Of a stretch of 64,000 bases of DNA, positions 9,634 to 17,862 are shown in pieces (position 1 is the stretch's first letter; each line of letters begins with the position of its first letter). Location of the stretch: positions 62,001 to 126,000 of the forward strand of contig CALVHB010000040.1 of assembly GCA_944327275.1 (NCBI GenBank), in the 5' to 3' direction. This DNA comes from Candidatus Gastranaerophilales bacterium. Its GTDB lineage: Bacteria; Cyanobacteriota; Vampirovibrionia; Gastranaerophilales; Gastranaerophilaceae. The translations under genes and the position numbers were made by a program. Below the pieces are notes generated by a model that did not search any database, was not told the origin of the DNA, and worked only from the letters and a program-made list of their open reading frames with translations.

Positions 9634-10338
9634 ATGAAAACAATATTTTTAGATTTTGATGGAGTTTTATTTGATAGTGTAAAAGAAGCATATTTACTTG
9701 CCAGATATGCTTTTTATGATATTCCAATAAAGGATAATATAGATTATGAGCATTATCAAAAATTTAGAAAATATCGTTATCTCGTAACTCATTCTTGGCA
9801 ATATTATTATATTTTTAAACTTTTAGAAAATAATGTTGTCGATTTTGAAAAGGAATATTATAAATTAGTAAATAGCCGAAATAAAGAAATGGATAATTTA
9901 TTTGACGAAAAATATCAAAAGCAAAGGAGATTTTTAATAGAATATGATTATAATTATTGGAAGAAATTAGAACAACCTTATAGCTTTTTTTATGAAATTA
10001 AAAAAATAAAAGATACTTTAGATATAGTAATCCTTTCTACAAAAAATGAGTTCGCAATAAAAAATCATTTAGAAGATTATGAATTTAATATAACTGAAGA
10101 AAAGATAATAGGGAAAGAAAAATTAAAGAAATATCAAACGAAGTCTAATTTTATTGATACTTATATAAAAGCAAATAATATAAAACGAGCTATTTTTATA
10201 GATGATAGTCTAGATAATTTGATTGAATGCAAATATATAAATAATTTAAAGTGTCTACGTGCAAGGTGGGGGTATGTTGAACCCCAAAAACAGTTGGATA
10301 ATAGTTCATATATTTTAAATCAAATAAAGGAGTTTTGA
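9634..10338 (+). CDS. HAD-superfamily phosphatase
   Basis: This small hydrolase has HAD motif I as DFDGVLFDS (nucleophile Asp7, general acid Asp9), motif II near VILSTKN and motif IV as IDDS (Asp190-Asp191). HAD enzymes mostly remove phosphate from small metabolites. It sits 4 bases before a CMP-sugar synthetase and is co-transcribed with an aldolase. A role in dephosphorylating the sugar acid before CMP activation, like KdsC in the Kdo pathway, is therefore a good hypothesis. The large helical cap between residues 20 and 125 is not one I recognise. Substrate assignment is inference. Confidence 0.8.
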   Translation: MKTIFLDFDGVLFDSVKEAYLLARYAFYDIPIKDNIDYEHYQKFRKYRYLVTHSWQYYYIFKLLENNVVDFEKEYYKLVNSRNKEMDNLFDEKYQKQRRFLIEYDYNYWKKLEQPYSFFYEIKKIKDTLDIVILSTKNEFAIKNHLEDYEFNITEEKIIGKEKLKKYQTKSNFIDTYIKANNIKRAIFIDDSLDNLIECKYINNLKCLRARWGYVEPQKQLDNSSYILNQIKEF

Positions 10339-10342
10339 TATT

Positions 10343-11014
10343 ATGATAAATGGAAAAACTATAAAAGCGATAATACCTGTGAGAGCTGGCTCAGAAAGAG
10401 TAAAAAATAAAAATATCCGTCCTTTTGCCGGTAGTAGTTTATTAGAAATAAAGATTAAACAATTAAAGCAGGTAGATGGGTTAGATGGAATTGTAGTAAA
10501 TTCTGATTCTGATGAAATGCTAGAAGTTGCAGAAAGTTTAGGTGTTGAAGTTTTTAAAAGAGACCCTTATTATGCTTCTTCTTCTGTTCCAATAAATGAG
10601 GTATATAAAAATATTGCAGAAAATATGAATAGTAATATTATTGTTTATACTAATGTGACAAATCCATTGTTAAAAATCGAATCAATTAATAAAGCTATAA
10701 CAACCTTCATAAACAAACCAAATACCAATGATACTTTAAATACAGCTCACTTAATAAAAGAATTTATGTGGGAAAATGGAAAACCTATAAACTATGATTT
10801 GAATAAAATGCCTAAAAGCCAGAATTTACCTGATATTTATGCTCTAAATTTTGCACTTAACATTTTTTATAGAGATTATGCAATTGAGAATTCTAGTATT
10901 GTAGGTAAGAGCCCTTTATTATTCCCTTTGGATATGGTTGAATCAATCGATATAGATAACGAAATTGATTTTGAATTTGCAGAGTTTATGTATAAAAAAT
11001 ATAGGATGAATTAA
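10343..11014 (+). CDS. CMP-sugar synthetase (acylneuraminate cytidylyltransferase family)
   Basis: This 223-residue protein is predicted to activate a 2-keto sugar acid with CTP, giving CMP-sugar plus diphosphate. The N-terminal nucleotide-binding signature IPVRAGSERVKNKN (residues 11-24) is the NeuA/PseF/KdsB-like pattern, followed by NSDSDEM and KRDPYYAS, which match the conserved strand and substrate region. Its length equals that of single-domain NeuA-type enzymes. GGAG lies about 10 bases before the ATG. Whether the substrate is a sialic acid, legionaminic or pseudaminic acid, or something else cannot be told from sequence, and none of the usual NeuB or NeuC genes are present. Confidence 0.85.
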   Translation: MINGKTIKAIIPVRAGSERVKNKNIRPFAGSSLLEIKIKQLKQVDGLDGIVVNSDSDEMLEVAESLGVEVFKRDPYYASSSVPINEVYKNIAENMNSNIIVYTNVTNPLLKIESINKAITTFINKPNTNDTLNTAHLIKEFMWENGKPINYDLNKMPKSQNLPDIYALNFALNIFYRDYAIENSSIVGKSPLLFPLDMVESIDIDNEIDFEFAEFMYKKYRMN

Positions 11015-11016
11015 TT

Positions 11017-12603
11017 ATGTCGAATATAAAAGTTTTAGATTGTACACTTAGAGATGGCGGTTATATAAATAACTGGGAATTTGGACAAGAAAAATCAAAG
11101 TCTATAGTTAATTTATTGTACAGTTCAAATATTGATTACATAGAATTAGGTTTTTTAACAAAAGAAAAATCCTATGATAATATGACCCTTTTTAATAATT
11201 TTATAGATTTTAAAAATATTATTCCTGAAAATATAGATAAAAATAAATTATTTGGAATGATAACTTATGGTAAGTTCCCAATTAATGGTGTGCCAGAGGA
11301 AAAAGAGTCTCCGATTAATGGAATAAGATTAATATTTAAGAAATCTCAAACAAGAGATGCGCTAGAATATTGTAAATGTCTAAAGCAAAAAGGATATAAG
11401 TTATTTATAAATCCTACTTTTATAGATCAATTCAGTGATCTTGAGTTGATTGATATTATACATGAAATTAATAAGATCGCTCCATATGGAATGTCAATAG
11501 TTGATTCAATGGGAGTATTAAAAGAAAGAGATTTATTGAGGTTATACTATTTAATAAATCATAATCTCAACAAAGATATTGCTTTATGTTTTCATTCTCA
11601 TAATAATTTACAGCTATCTTTTTCCAACGCTCAGTGTTTAATGAAAGTATGTAAAGATAGAGAATTAATAATTGACTCAACAGTATTTGGGATGGGTAGA
11701 GGTGCAGGAAATCTTTGTACAGAGTTATTGACGCAATACATAAATGATAATTATAACGGAAATTATGATCTAATTCCGATTTTGAAAATTGTTGATGAAC
11801 AAATAAATCCGATATTTGCTAAAACTCCTTGGGGATATTCCGTTCCATATTACCTTGCAGCAACAAATCATTGTCATCCAAATTATGCTAAATACTTGGT
11901 TGATAAACAAACTGTTCCTGTTGAGATCATTAACCATCTATTGCAGACAATTCCTGATGAAAAAAAATCATCTTATGATTCTAATTTAATTAAGCAAATA
12001 TATTTGGATAATTTTTCTAATTCAATAGATGATACAGAGACTTTGACTTATCTAAAAAATACATTAGTAGGTAGAAAAATTTTGATTTTAGCTCCAGGAA
12101 AGTCTCTAACAAAAGAAAAAGATAAGGTAAATGATTACATAAGTAAATATAATCCTTTTGTAATTTCACTGAATTTTATTCCTAAAGAATATAGAACCGA
12201 CTTAGCTTTTATTACAAATATGAAACGTTTCGAGTCTTTAGAAGATTATTCAATGCCGCTTGTAATTTCTTCAAATATAGAAAATATTCCTAAACAAGCA
12301 AAATTGATAAATTATTCATCGTATTTGAATAATTCCAAGATGTTTGATAATGTAGCATTAATGATTTTTAAATTATTAATTAAAATTGGTATAAAATCTG
12401 TTACAATAGCTGGTTTAGATGGGTTTTCTACTATTCCTACAGAAAATTATGTCGCAAATGAAATGATAAATAACGCTAAAGTTAGTGAATTTGATGAAAG
12501 AAACAATATTATGTCGGAAGAACTATCAAGTCTTGAAAGTTATATAGAAATAGACTTTTTAACTTCAACATTGTATAAAATAAAAACTCCTATCAAATTG
12601 TAA
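11017..12603 (+). CDS. DRE-TIM metal-dependent aldolase fused to a GT42/DUF115-like domain
   Basis: Residues 1-320 are a DRE-TIM metalloenzyme of the HMG-CoA lyase/4-hydroxy-2-oxovalerate aldolase type. It has LDCTLRDGG at 7-15 (catalytic Arg12, metal ligand Asp13), HSHNN at 193-197 (metal-binding histidines) and GMGRGAGN at 225-232. Family members make or break carbon-carbon bonds next to a keto acid such as pyruvate. From residue 349 a second domain begins, with ILILAPGKSL (355-364) and AGLDGF (465-470). This order of motifs recalls CstII-like GT42 sialyltransferases and DUF115 proteins, but the GT42 catalytic histidine is not evident. It starts 2 bases after the CMP-sugar synthetase. The aldolase call is firm; its chemistry and the second domain's role are inferences. 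Confidence 0.8.
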   Translation: MSNIKVLDCTLRDGGYINNWEFGQEKSKSIVNLLYSSNIDYIELGFLTKEKSYDNMTLFNNFIDFKNIIPENIDKNKLFGMITYGKFPINGVPEEKESPINGIRLIFKKSQTRDALEYCKCLKQKGYKLFINPTFIDQFSDLELIDIIHEINKIAPYGMSIVDSMGVLKERDLLRLYYLINHNLNKDIALCFHSHNNLQLSFSNAQCLMKVCKDRELIIDSTVFGMGRGAGNLCTELLTQYINDNYNGNYDLIPILKIVDEQINPIFAKTPWGYSVPYYLAATNHCHPNYAKYLVDKQTVPVEIINHLLQTIPDEKKSSYDSNLIKQIYLDNFSNSIDDTETLTYLKNTLVGRKILILAPGKSLTKEKDKVNDYISKYNPFVISLNFIPKEYRTDLAFITNMKRFESLEDYSMPLVISSNIENIPKQAKLINYSSYLNNSKMFDNVALMIFKLLIKIGIKSVTIAGLDGFSTIPTENYVANEMINNAKVSEFDERNNIMSEELSSLESYIEIDFLTSTLYKIKTPIKL

Positions 12604-12651
12604 GATTATGGTGTTTTTGTTATAAATTATATTACTATAAGGGAGATAATA

Positions 12652-14010
12652 ATGGTAGACTATGATTATAACCAAGAATTTGATGAAGAATTAACAATAG
12701 ATTTAAAAAAGATACTTCTATCCTTATGGAGTAGAAAGTTTCTTATAGTAATCAATTTTTTAATAATGATTTCTTTATTTACAGCTTTAGCTTTTGTTAT
12801 GCCTAAAAAGTACTTAGTGGAAAGTGATTTGTATGTAAATAAAGCAAATAATTCAAATATGATGGAAATTAACCCTTATGCTATAGAAGAATTAGGGGGT
12901 GCTGGTGGAGGAGTTGCGGCTTTAATGGCAGGTGGCGGAGGTGCGTTAACCAACGAACTTGAATTGATGCAGTCTCCTTTGGTAATTGATAAAGTTATTA
13001 GAGAAAATAATCTTGTTTATAAGAAAAAGTTTGGAATCATTCCTAATAAAAAAGAAGGTGAATACATTTCAACAAAAGCTTTCTTAAAGAAGAATATATC
13101 CTTTGAGAATAAAAAAGGTACTAATGTAATAAGTATTGAGTATAAAAATAAAGATCCTGAATTAGCATATAATGTAGTAAATTCAATAATTAGCAATTAT
13201 ATTGAGTTGCACAAACGATTAAATAGTGAAAAGTCAAAATCAGATAAAAAGGTTATTGAGGCAGAGTATAATAAGGCTAAAAAAGCTTTAAATACAAAGC
13301 TAAATGCATCAACAGGTATTCCAGAACAAGCCTTGGCAACATCAGGTGGAATTTCCGCAATGAGTGCATTTTCAAAGTCTGCGCAAAAAGCAATGGCTAA
13401 TTTAACCGGTCAAGTTAGAGCAGGAGAACGTGCTAAAATAGAGATTACAGAAGAAGCATCTAAAGTTGCAGCTCTTTCATCTAAACTGGAATGGGCTAAA
13501 ATGGTTGATGAAATGTCTGATTCATCAAAAGTTTTAGTATTGAAAGAGCCTCAAAAATTGAGAGATTTTGAATATTCTTCTCCAAGTTTATTAATAAATA
13601 TTTTATTGGGTATTGTATTTGGTGCTATTGCATCTCTATTTGCAGTTATTCTGGCTGAAAATACTGATAAAAAGCTAACATATTCAATGTTAGGGGATAA
13701 TATTATTTATGATTTGGAAGAAGATTATTCAGATTTGAAGATTGTGTTGTTAGCAAATTCAGATAAACAAGTAAGCATTGTAACTTTTGAAAATGTACCT
13801 CAAAAAGTTTTATCAGACTTAAGTACAATTCAAAATATAAATATTGTTAAAGCAGATATTTCAAAAGAATTTGTAAGTCGTATTTCTTCTTCTGATAAAT
13901 TGATTTTGTTTGTCTCAATAAATAAAACAAATTCAAAATTTTATAAACAAATTAAGTCAATGCTGACGGAAATGAAGAAAACAATAATTACAGAAGCATT
14001 AATTAAGTAA
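12652..14010 (+). CDS. Wzz-type polysaccharide chain-length determinant/co-polymerase
   Basis: This 452-residue inner-membrane protein has the Wzz topology: a first membrane helix at about residues 29-52, a long periplasmic coiled-coil region, and a second helix at about 312-335. The glycine-rich stretch near residues 82-99, followed by ELELMQSPLVIDKVI, matches the family's conserved region. About 115 cytoplasmic residues follow the second helix. They have the alternating strand/helix look of a BY-kinase domain but no Walker A motif, so any nucleotide-binding role is doubtful. AGGGAGA lies 6 bases before the ATG. It is the last gene of the island and ends at a strong terminator. Confidence 0.87.
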   Translation: MVDYDYNQEFDEELTIDLKKILLSLWSRKFLIVINFLIMISLFTALAFVMPKKYLVESDLYVNKANNSNMMEINPYAIEELGGAGGGVAALMAGGGGALTNELELMQSPLVIDKVIRENNLVYKKKFGIIPNKKEGEYISTKAFLKKNISFENKKGTNVISIEYKNKDPELAYNVVNSIISNYIELHKRLNSEKSKSDKKVIEAEYNKAKKALNTKLNASTGIPEQALATSGGISAMSAFSKSAQKAMANLTGQVRAGERAKIEITEEASKVAALSSKLEWAKMVDEMSDSSKVLVLKEPQKLRDFEYSSPSLLINILLGIVFGAIASLFAVILAENTDKKLTYSMLGDNIIYDLEEDYSDLKIVLLANSDKQVSIVTFENVPQKVLSDLSTIQNINIVKADISKEFVSRISSSDKLILFVSINKTNSKFYKQIKSMLTEMKKTIITEALIK

Positions 14011-14040
14011 AGGTATCTTTATAGATACCTTTTCTTTTCT
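14009..14040. terminator. Bidirectional terminator between the polysaccharide island and the HD gene
   Basis: A perfect 10-base stem AAAGGTATCT/AGATACCTTT with a TTAT loop is flanked by A-rich and T-rich arms. It lies between two convergent genes and can serve both strands. Confidence 0.85.
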
Positions 14041-14825
14041 TGTCCTTCAACTCCAGCATATAGCTCAACAAATTGTTTAGCAGGGCTTGAGTCTATTTTG
14101 GTAAGTAATACTTCTTCAATTTGGAAAAATCCGACATCTCCCGACATTTCTATATCTATTCTTATAGGTCTTATGTGTCCGTGATGTATGCCTATTCTGT
14201 TTATAGCATTTGCAGAATATTTATGGATATCTCCGACCCTTGGGGTAGTGTTAATTGCCATTGGGATTCTTGCTCTGCCTTTGGTCATATCACAACCGTC
14301 TGCAATTAATATTATGCCAGCTTCTATTGAATGGATTTTTTTAGATGACATATGACCAACAATTGCTTCTGTTGCTAGTGATTTAATAATTACCCTTCTT
14401 TTTAAATCATTAGGGAAAACATGCATAAGAGCTCTTTCAATAATAGGTTGTGCAAATATTGCAGACATATCCTCATGGCCTTGTCTTCCAATCATCATGC
14501 CCAAGTCATGCATAAGTCCGGCAATTATAACTGCACACATGCTGTCTTCAAAAGTGCCTACTTCTTCAGCTTCCAAAGATGTTTTAATTCCTGCTTCTCT
14601 TAAAAGATTTAGCATTTTTATTGCATTTCCTGCAACTTGTCTCATGTGAACTGGGCCATGATCGTTAAATCCTAATCTTTTAATAGAGACATTATTTGCA
14701 TAATCTTGCATTTCTTGCAATTCTTCATCTGCAAACAAGTAGCTGACCAGCTCAAGGCAAGTTGGATGATTTTCCAGTCTTTTTAGTATTTTTGATTCTA
14801 ACGAAATTTCTTTAACTGATTTCAT
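14019..14825 (-). CDS. HD-domain metal-dependent phosphohydrolase
   Basis: This protein of about 268 residues has an HD-superfamily metal site. HGPVHMRQV supplies the first histidine, GLMHDLGMM the HD pair, and a later histidine and IADGCDMTKG the final aspartate. Such enzymes hydrolyse phosphate esters of nucleotides or cyclic nucleotides; the substrate here is unknown. I place the start at ATG 14825 (MKSVKEISLES); the frame stays open to 14909, but that extension is hydrophobic, AT-rich and probably not translated. It stands alone, convergent with the Wzz gene and divergent from the JAMM-like gene. Confidence 0.75.
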   Translation of the reverse strand: MKSVKEISLESKILKRLENHPTCLELVSYLFADEELQEMQDYANNVSIKRLGFNDHGPVHMRQVAGNAIKMLNLLREAGIKTSLEAEEVGTFEDSMCAVIIAGLMHDLGMMIGRQGHEDMSAIFAQPIIERALMHVFPNDLKRRVIIKSLATEAIVGHMSSKKIHSIEAGIILIADGCDMTKGRARIPMAINTTPRVGDIHKYSANAINRIGIHHGHIRPIRIDIEMSGDVGFFQIEEVLLTKIDSSPAKQFVELYAGVEGQEKKRYL

Positions 14826-15021
14826 AACTTTTACCAAATATATTGTAACTCTATAATTATATAATACCCATAATAAAATAAAATTGTACAAAAAAATATC
14901 AAAAATCAAAAATTCTAAATTATTTGTATTAATAATAAATTTTGCAAAAATTCATATTATAAATCTAATTAAGCAATTTTTGTATCAAAAAAAACTTTAT
15001 ATTTATGCAGGGGATAATTTT

Positions 15022-15864
15022 ATGTCTTTAAAATTTAAGTCTATTGAATCATTAGCGTCTTATTTTAAAACTATTTATAATTCAGAAAAGCCAAAAAAAT
15101 TTTTAGCAAAGCAAATGAATGATATAAAAATTTTTGGAGCTCGTCATTATCGAGATGGAAATGTTCCTGCAGAAATGATTGAAAAATATACACCTTTTAG
15201 AAGATTAAGTAAAAAACCTTGTACATTATCTGATAATAGGTATTTTATAGAAAAATTTGAAAGAGAAAATGGAGTTGAGCTCCCAAAACTTTGGTCAAAA
15301 ATGTCTGAAGAACAGAAAATTGATTTTATAGTTAAAAATAGATATGAAAAACTTGTATCAAACAAAATTATGAATGATATCTATAAATCCCGCATAGAAG
15401 AATCTTTTGGAATAACTACAGATGGTCAAATTCGCCATTATGGGACTTTTAATTCTAGTAGATGTTGCCCATCTGCAGAAGATAAAAATTTGATATCAAT
15501 ACATAACCATCCATTACAGTTCGGGTCCGAGTATCCACAAGCTGAATATGCCCTAATTAATAAAGGGTTTCATCCTTTCTCAAGTGGCGATATTTTAAAC
15601 AGTATAAAAAGGCCAAAGGCCTATGTTGTAGATATGAATGCTAATAAGTATAGTCTTATACCTAACAAAGAAATTCAAAATCCATATACAGTTGATGAAT
15701 ATGTAGATAATTTATCAATTGATTTGATTAATATAACATTAAAGAATAAACATTCTTATCCCAAAATTTCGGAAGCTATTAAAAATGCAAGACTTGATTA
15801 TATAAAAAGATTAAAAGAAGATGGTCATACAATACAACATTTAAATTTATTTGACCTCAAATAA
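15022..15864 (+). CDS. JAMM/JAB-like putative metalloprotease of unknown function
   Basis: This 280-residue protein is not one I recognise as a whole. Its middle carries a plausible JAMM zinc site: Glu in RIEESFGI, HNHP in ISIHNHPLQ, and S-x-x-D as SSGD about 25 residues later, followed by the strand KAYVVDMNANKYSLIP that is typical of the JAB fold. JAMM enzymes cleave isopeptide or peptide bonds; RadC-like members also have HNHP. The rest is charged and lysine-rich, with no signal peptide. AGGGGA lies 7 bases before ATG 15022, so the upstream extension to 14884 is rejected. It ends just before tmRNA, which is on the other strand. Confidence 0.6.
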   Translation: MSLKFKSIESLASYFKTIYNSEKPKKFLAKQMNDIKIFGARHYRDGNVPAEMIEKYTPFRRLSKKPCTLSDNRYFIEKFERENGVELPKLWSKMSEEQKIDFIVKNRYEKLVSNKIMNDIYKSRIEESFGITTDGQIRHYGTFNSSRCCPSAEDKNLISIHNHPLQFGSEYPQAEYALINKGFHPFSSGDILNSIKRPKAYVVDMNANKYSLIPNKEIQNPYTVDEYVDNLSIDLINITLKNKHSYPKISEAIKNARLDYIKRLKEDGHTIQHLNLFDLK

Positions 15865-15871
15865 ACTTTGT

Positions 15872-15900
15872 ATAAAAAAGAGGTCTCTTTGCCTCCCTAT
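15872..15900 (-). terminator. Possible terminator of tmRNA
   Basis: On the minus strand, GAGG-CAAAGAGA-CCTC is followed by six T residues, just downstream of the tmRNA 3' end. The stem is only 4-5 bases long, so the call is modest. Confidence 0.4.
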
Positions 15901-15910
15901 TTATAAATAC

Positions 15911-16304
15911 TGGAGACGAGGGGAGTCGAACCCCTGTCCAAAACGGATCTTGATAAACATCTACGAGTGTAGATATTTATTATCTCGATTGATTCAGGAA
16001 AATATCAAAACCCTTAAATCAATCCTAGGTTTTATTTAAGGGAAACTCTAAACCCTTGATGGTTATCTTGATACATCTACCATCATCAATGTACTGTGCC
16101 TGCATAATGGACCCATAAAACCGGCAAGCTGGGCTTTATGAGTAGCTATAATCAGCGACTAAGCTGCTAGAGCTTGTGCTCTAGAGAAGTCTGCTTTAAT
16201 TACGTTGTTAGCATTTAATTTAGTTTGCCCGTTGATAACCGAGAACAGCTCTCGGACTCGCAGTCTATCTCAACCGAACGTCCTGTCAAATCCAAAACGT
16301 CCCC
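15911..16304 (-). ncRNA. ssrA: Transfer-messenger RNA (tmRNA)
   Basis: tmRNA rescues stalled ribosomes by adding a degradation tag. The 5' GGGGACG and 3' CGTCTCC ends pair as the acceptor stem with one G-U, followed by a discriminator A. The T-arm GGTTCGACTCCCCTCG is intact, and CCA is not encoded. The tag frame runs from resume codon GCT (16210-16212) to TAG (16159-16161) and encodes ANNVIKADFSRAQALAA. The ANN start resembles cyanobacterial tags, and the ALAA end is the classic protease degron. It is one-piece, not circularly permuted. About 394 bases is a normal length. Confidence 0.95.
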
Positions 16305-16365
16305 ATATTTAAATTTCAAAGTGCTTTATATCATACATTATAACTTTTATTTTTTAATTTTCAAG

Positions 16366-16770
16366 TTATTCGGTGATATGGAATGAACATTTTGAACAGT
16401 GAGCCTTAGGATGTAGCATTAAATTGTCTTCTAAATCATATAATCGCGCAACTCTTGTTACTAAAGGTGCTCCACATTTAGGACATTTTAGGCCTCCTGC
16501 TCCATTCAAAATAAGTTCTTTTAAACTATCTATAATTTCTTGTGAAATTGTGTAATAACTAAAGTCTTTTTCAAGTGCTTTAATTTCTTTTGGGAGACAT
16601 TTTAGCACTTTTGCAAGATTCTGTCTGACTGTAACAGGTAAAAAAAGTTCTTTACCTGCTTCAATGTCTTCAATCAAGCTGAGTGGTAAGTTACATTCAT
16701 TAGCAAGTCCTTTTGGAGAATAACCTGCCTCATCTCTTTTGTGTTGTATAAACTGAGCTAAAGTTTTCAT
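16366..16770 (-). CDS. HTH (XRE-like) regulator with C-terminal zinc ribbon
   Basis: This 134-residue protein joins an N-terminal XRE-type helix-turn-helix (residues 3-60, GYSPKGLANECNLPLSLIEDIEAGK) to a C-terminal zinc ribbon with CPKCGAP and CSKCSF. It probably binds DNA; the target is unknown. No Shine-Dalgarno site is obvious. A TATAAT box lies 9 bases before the ATG, so the leader would be very short. The gene lies between tmRNA and a strong hairpin and appears monocistronic. Confidence 0.75.
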   Translation of the reverse strand: MKTLAQFIQHKRDEAGYSPKGLANECNLPLSLIEDIEAGKELFLPVTVRQNLAKVLKCLPKEIKALEKDFSYYTISQEIIDSLKELILNGAGGLKCPKCGAPLVTRVARLYDLEDNLMLHPKAHCSKCSFHITE

Positions 16771-16786
16771 AATATGATAATTATAA

Positions 16787-16823
16787 AACTAAACACCCTC
16801 TTTGTTCAAGAGGGTGTTTAGTT
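16787..16823. terminator. Strong hairpin terminator
   Basis: A perfect 14-base stem (AACTAAACACCCTC/GAGGGTGTTTAGTT) with a 9-base loop lies downstream of the minus-strand gene ending at 16840. T-rich sequence on both sides lets it work in either direction. Confidence 0.85.
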
Positions 16824-16839
16824 AATTTTTTAATTTAAA

Positions 16840-17814
16840 TTAGTCAAGAATACCAAAATCTGGGTTTGGAATTTTTTCTAATTCAACTCTTTCTGACCAC
16901 ATTTTAGCTTTATCGAAATCATAGTATGCAACTTCAGGTTTGCCGTCTTCTCCAATACTAGGGTTTCCGTTTTCATCGTAAACTATGGTTCCATACATGA
17001 ATGTTCCAGGAGTTTCTCCTTTTTTGTATTCACCTTTCCATATTAGCTTATTATTATTATCAAAGATGTATTTTGTATTATGGGAATTATTTTTTCCGTT
17101 TGAACGAACTTCATAACCTGCATAATTCCATTCCCATTCTTCAGGTTTTCTAGGTGAATTTGAAACGTATCTTGTTAGTTTGATACCTTTTCCAGGAACA
17201 TCCGCAACTTCTGTTCTTATCCAAGAAGTTTTAGGGTTACCGGCATGGTAGAAATCAAGAACTTTTGTAACAAGTGCAAGTCTTTCCTTATTAGTACCTA
17301 CACTGTCAACTTGTGTTTCGTAGAACTTATCATCATATCTATTGTGAGCTTTTGAAGCAACGAATGCTACATCATTATTCTCATCTGCAGGAACAGGCCC
17401 GTCTAGAGGTACATCAATATTTAACCCTTGGCGGATTAATGAATCTGCTAAGTGGAATGGGTATTCTCTTACATAAATTGGTTTTATAATTGTATTTATA
17501 ACTGTGTCATGAATTATTGTTGTGTCATTATGGCATCCGCCACCGATTCCGTAAGCCCAAGCATAAGCTTCGGCATGTGCTTCTGCACGAACAAGAGGTT
17601 CGCAACTAGTTAGTACTGTTGGAGCTCCAGCAGATGCTCCAAGTAACATTAGACCGTATATTAGATTTTTCATTGCTCTTGCAGAATTTTTAGATGCAGG
17701 GTCTGTATATTGTGGGTAATCGTCTTGTTTATTAATGTTTTGTTTTTTTTCTTGTTTTCTTATCTTACCTTCAAAATTTAAAGTAGATAATCCATTAACT
17801 GCATTTACATTCAT
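16840..17814 (-). CDS. Lineage-specific exported or membrane protein with N-terminal F-x-G motif
   Basis: I do not recognise a family for this 324-residue protein. It opens with a short linear motif LNFEGKIRKQ (F14, G16) and a Lys/Gln-rich linker, then one hydrophobic segment (about 49-70, LIYGLMLLGASAGAPTVL) followed by TSCEPL. The large remainder is Asp/Thr/Tyr-rich and probably extracytoplasmic, with WEWNYAGYEVRSNGK and a Gly/Asp-rich DENGNPSIGEDGKPE stretch. The motif recurs in other orphan proteins of this window. It might be a lipoprotein-like or anchored surface protein; the cysteine in TSCEP is not a canonical lipobox. Confidence 0.6.
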   Translation of the reverse strand: MNVNAVNGLSTLNFEGKIRKQEKKQNINKQDDYPQYTDPASKNSARAMKNLIYGLMLLGASAGAPTVLTSCEPLVRAEAHAEAYAWAYGIGGGCHNDTTIIHDTVINTIIKPIYVREYPFHLADSLIRQGLNIDVPLDGPVPADENNDVAFVASKAHNRYDDKFYETQVDSVGTNKERLALVTKVLDFYHAGNPKTSWIRTEVADVPGKGIKLTRYVSNSPRKPEEWEWNYAGYEVRSNGKNNSHNTKYIFDNNNKLIWKGEYKKGETPGTFMYGTIVYDENGNPSIGEDGKPEVAYYDFDKAKMWSERVELEKIPNPDFGILD

Positions 17815-17862
17815 AATGTTTTTGCCTCCAATTTTTTATATTCAGGTAGTATGTATATAAAT

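Noticed and set aside
14884-15021. N-terminal extension of the JAMM-like protein
   Set aside because: It is AT-rich and hydrophobic-basic without a ribosome site, while AGGGGA lies just before ATG 15022.
14019-15864. HD phosphohydrolase plus JAMM-like protein as a defence island
   Set aside because: The genes are divergent, not an operon, and no nuclease, polymerase or transposon marker is nearby.
15851-16039. A 62-codon plus-strand frame that looks like a small basic protein
   Set aside because: It lies across the tmRNA on the opposite strand; such frames are a common artefact of that RNA.
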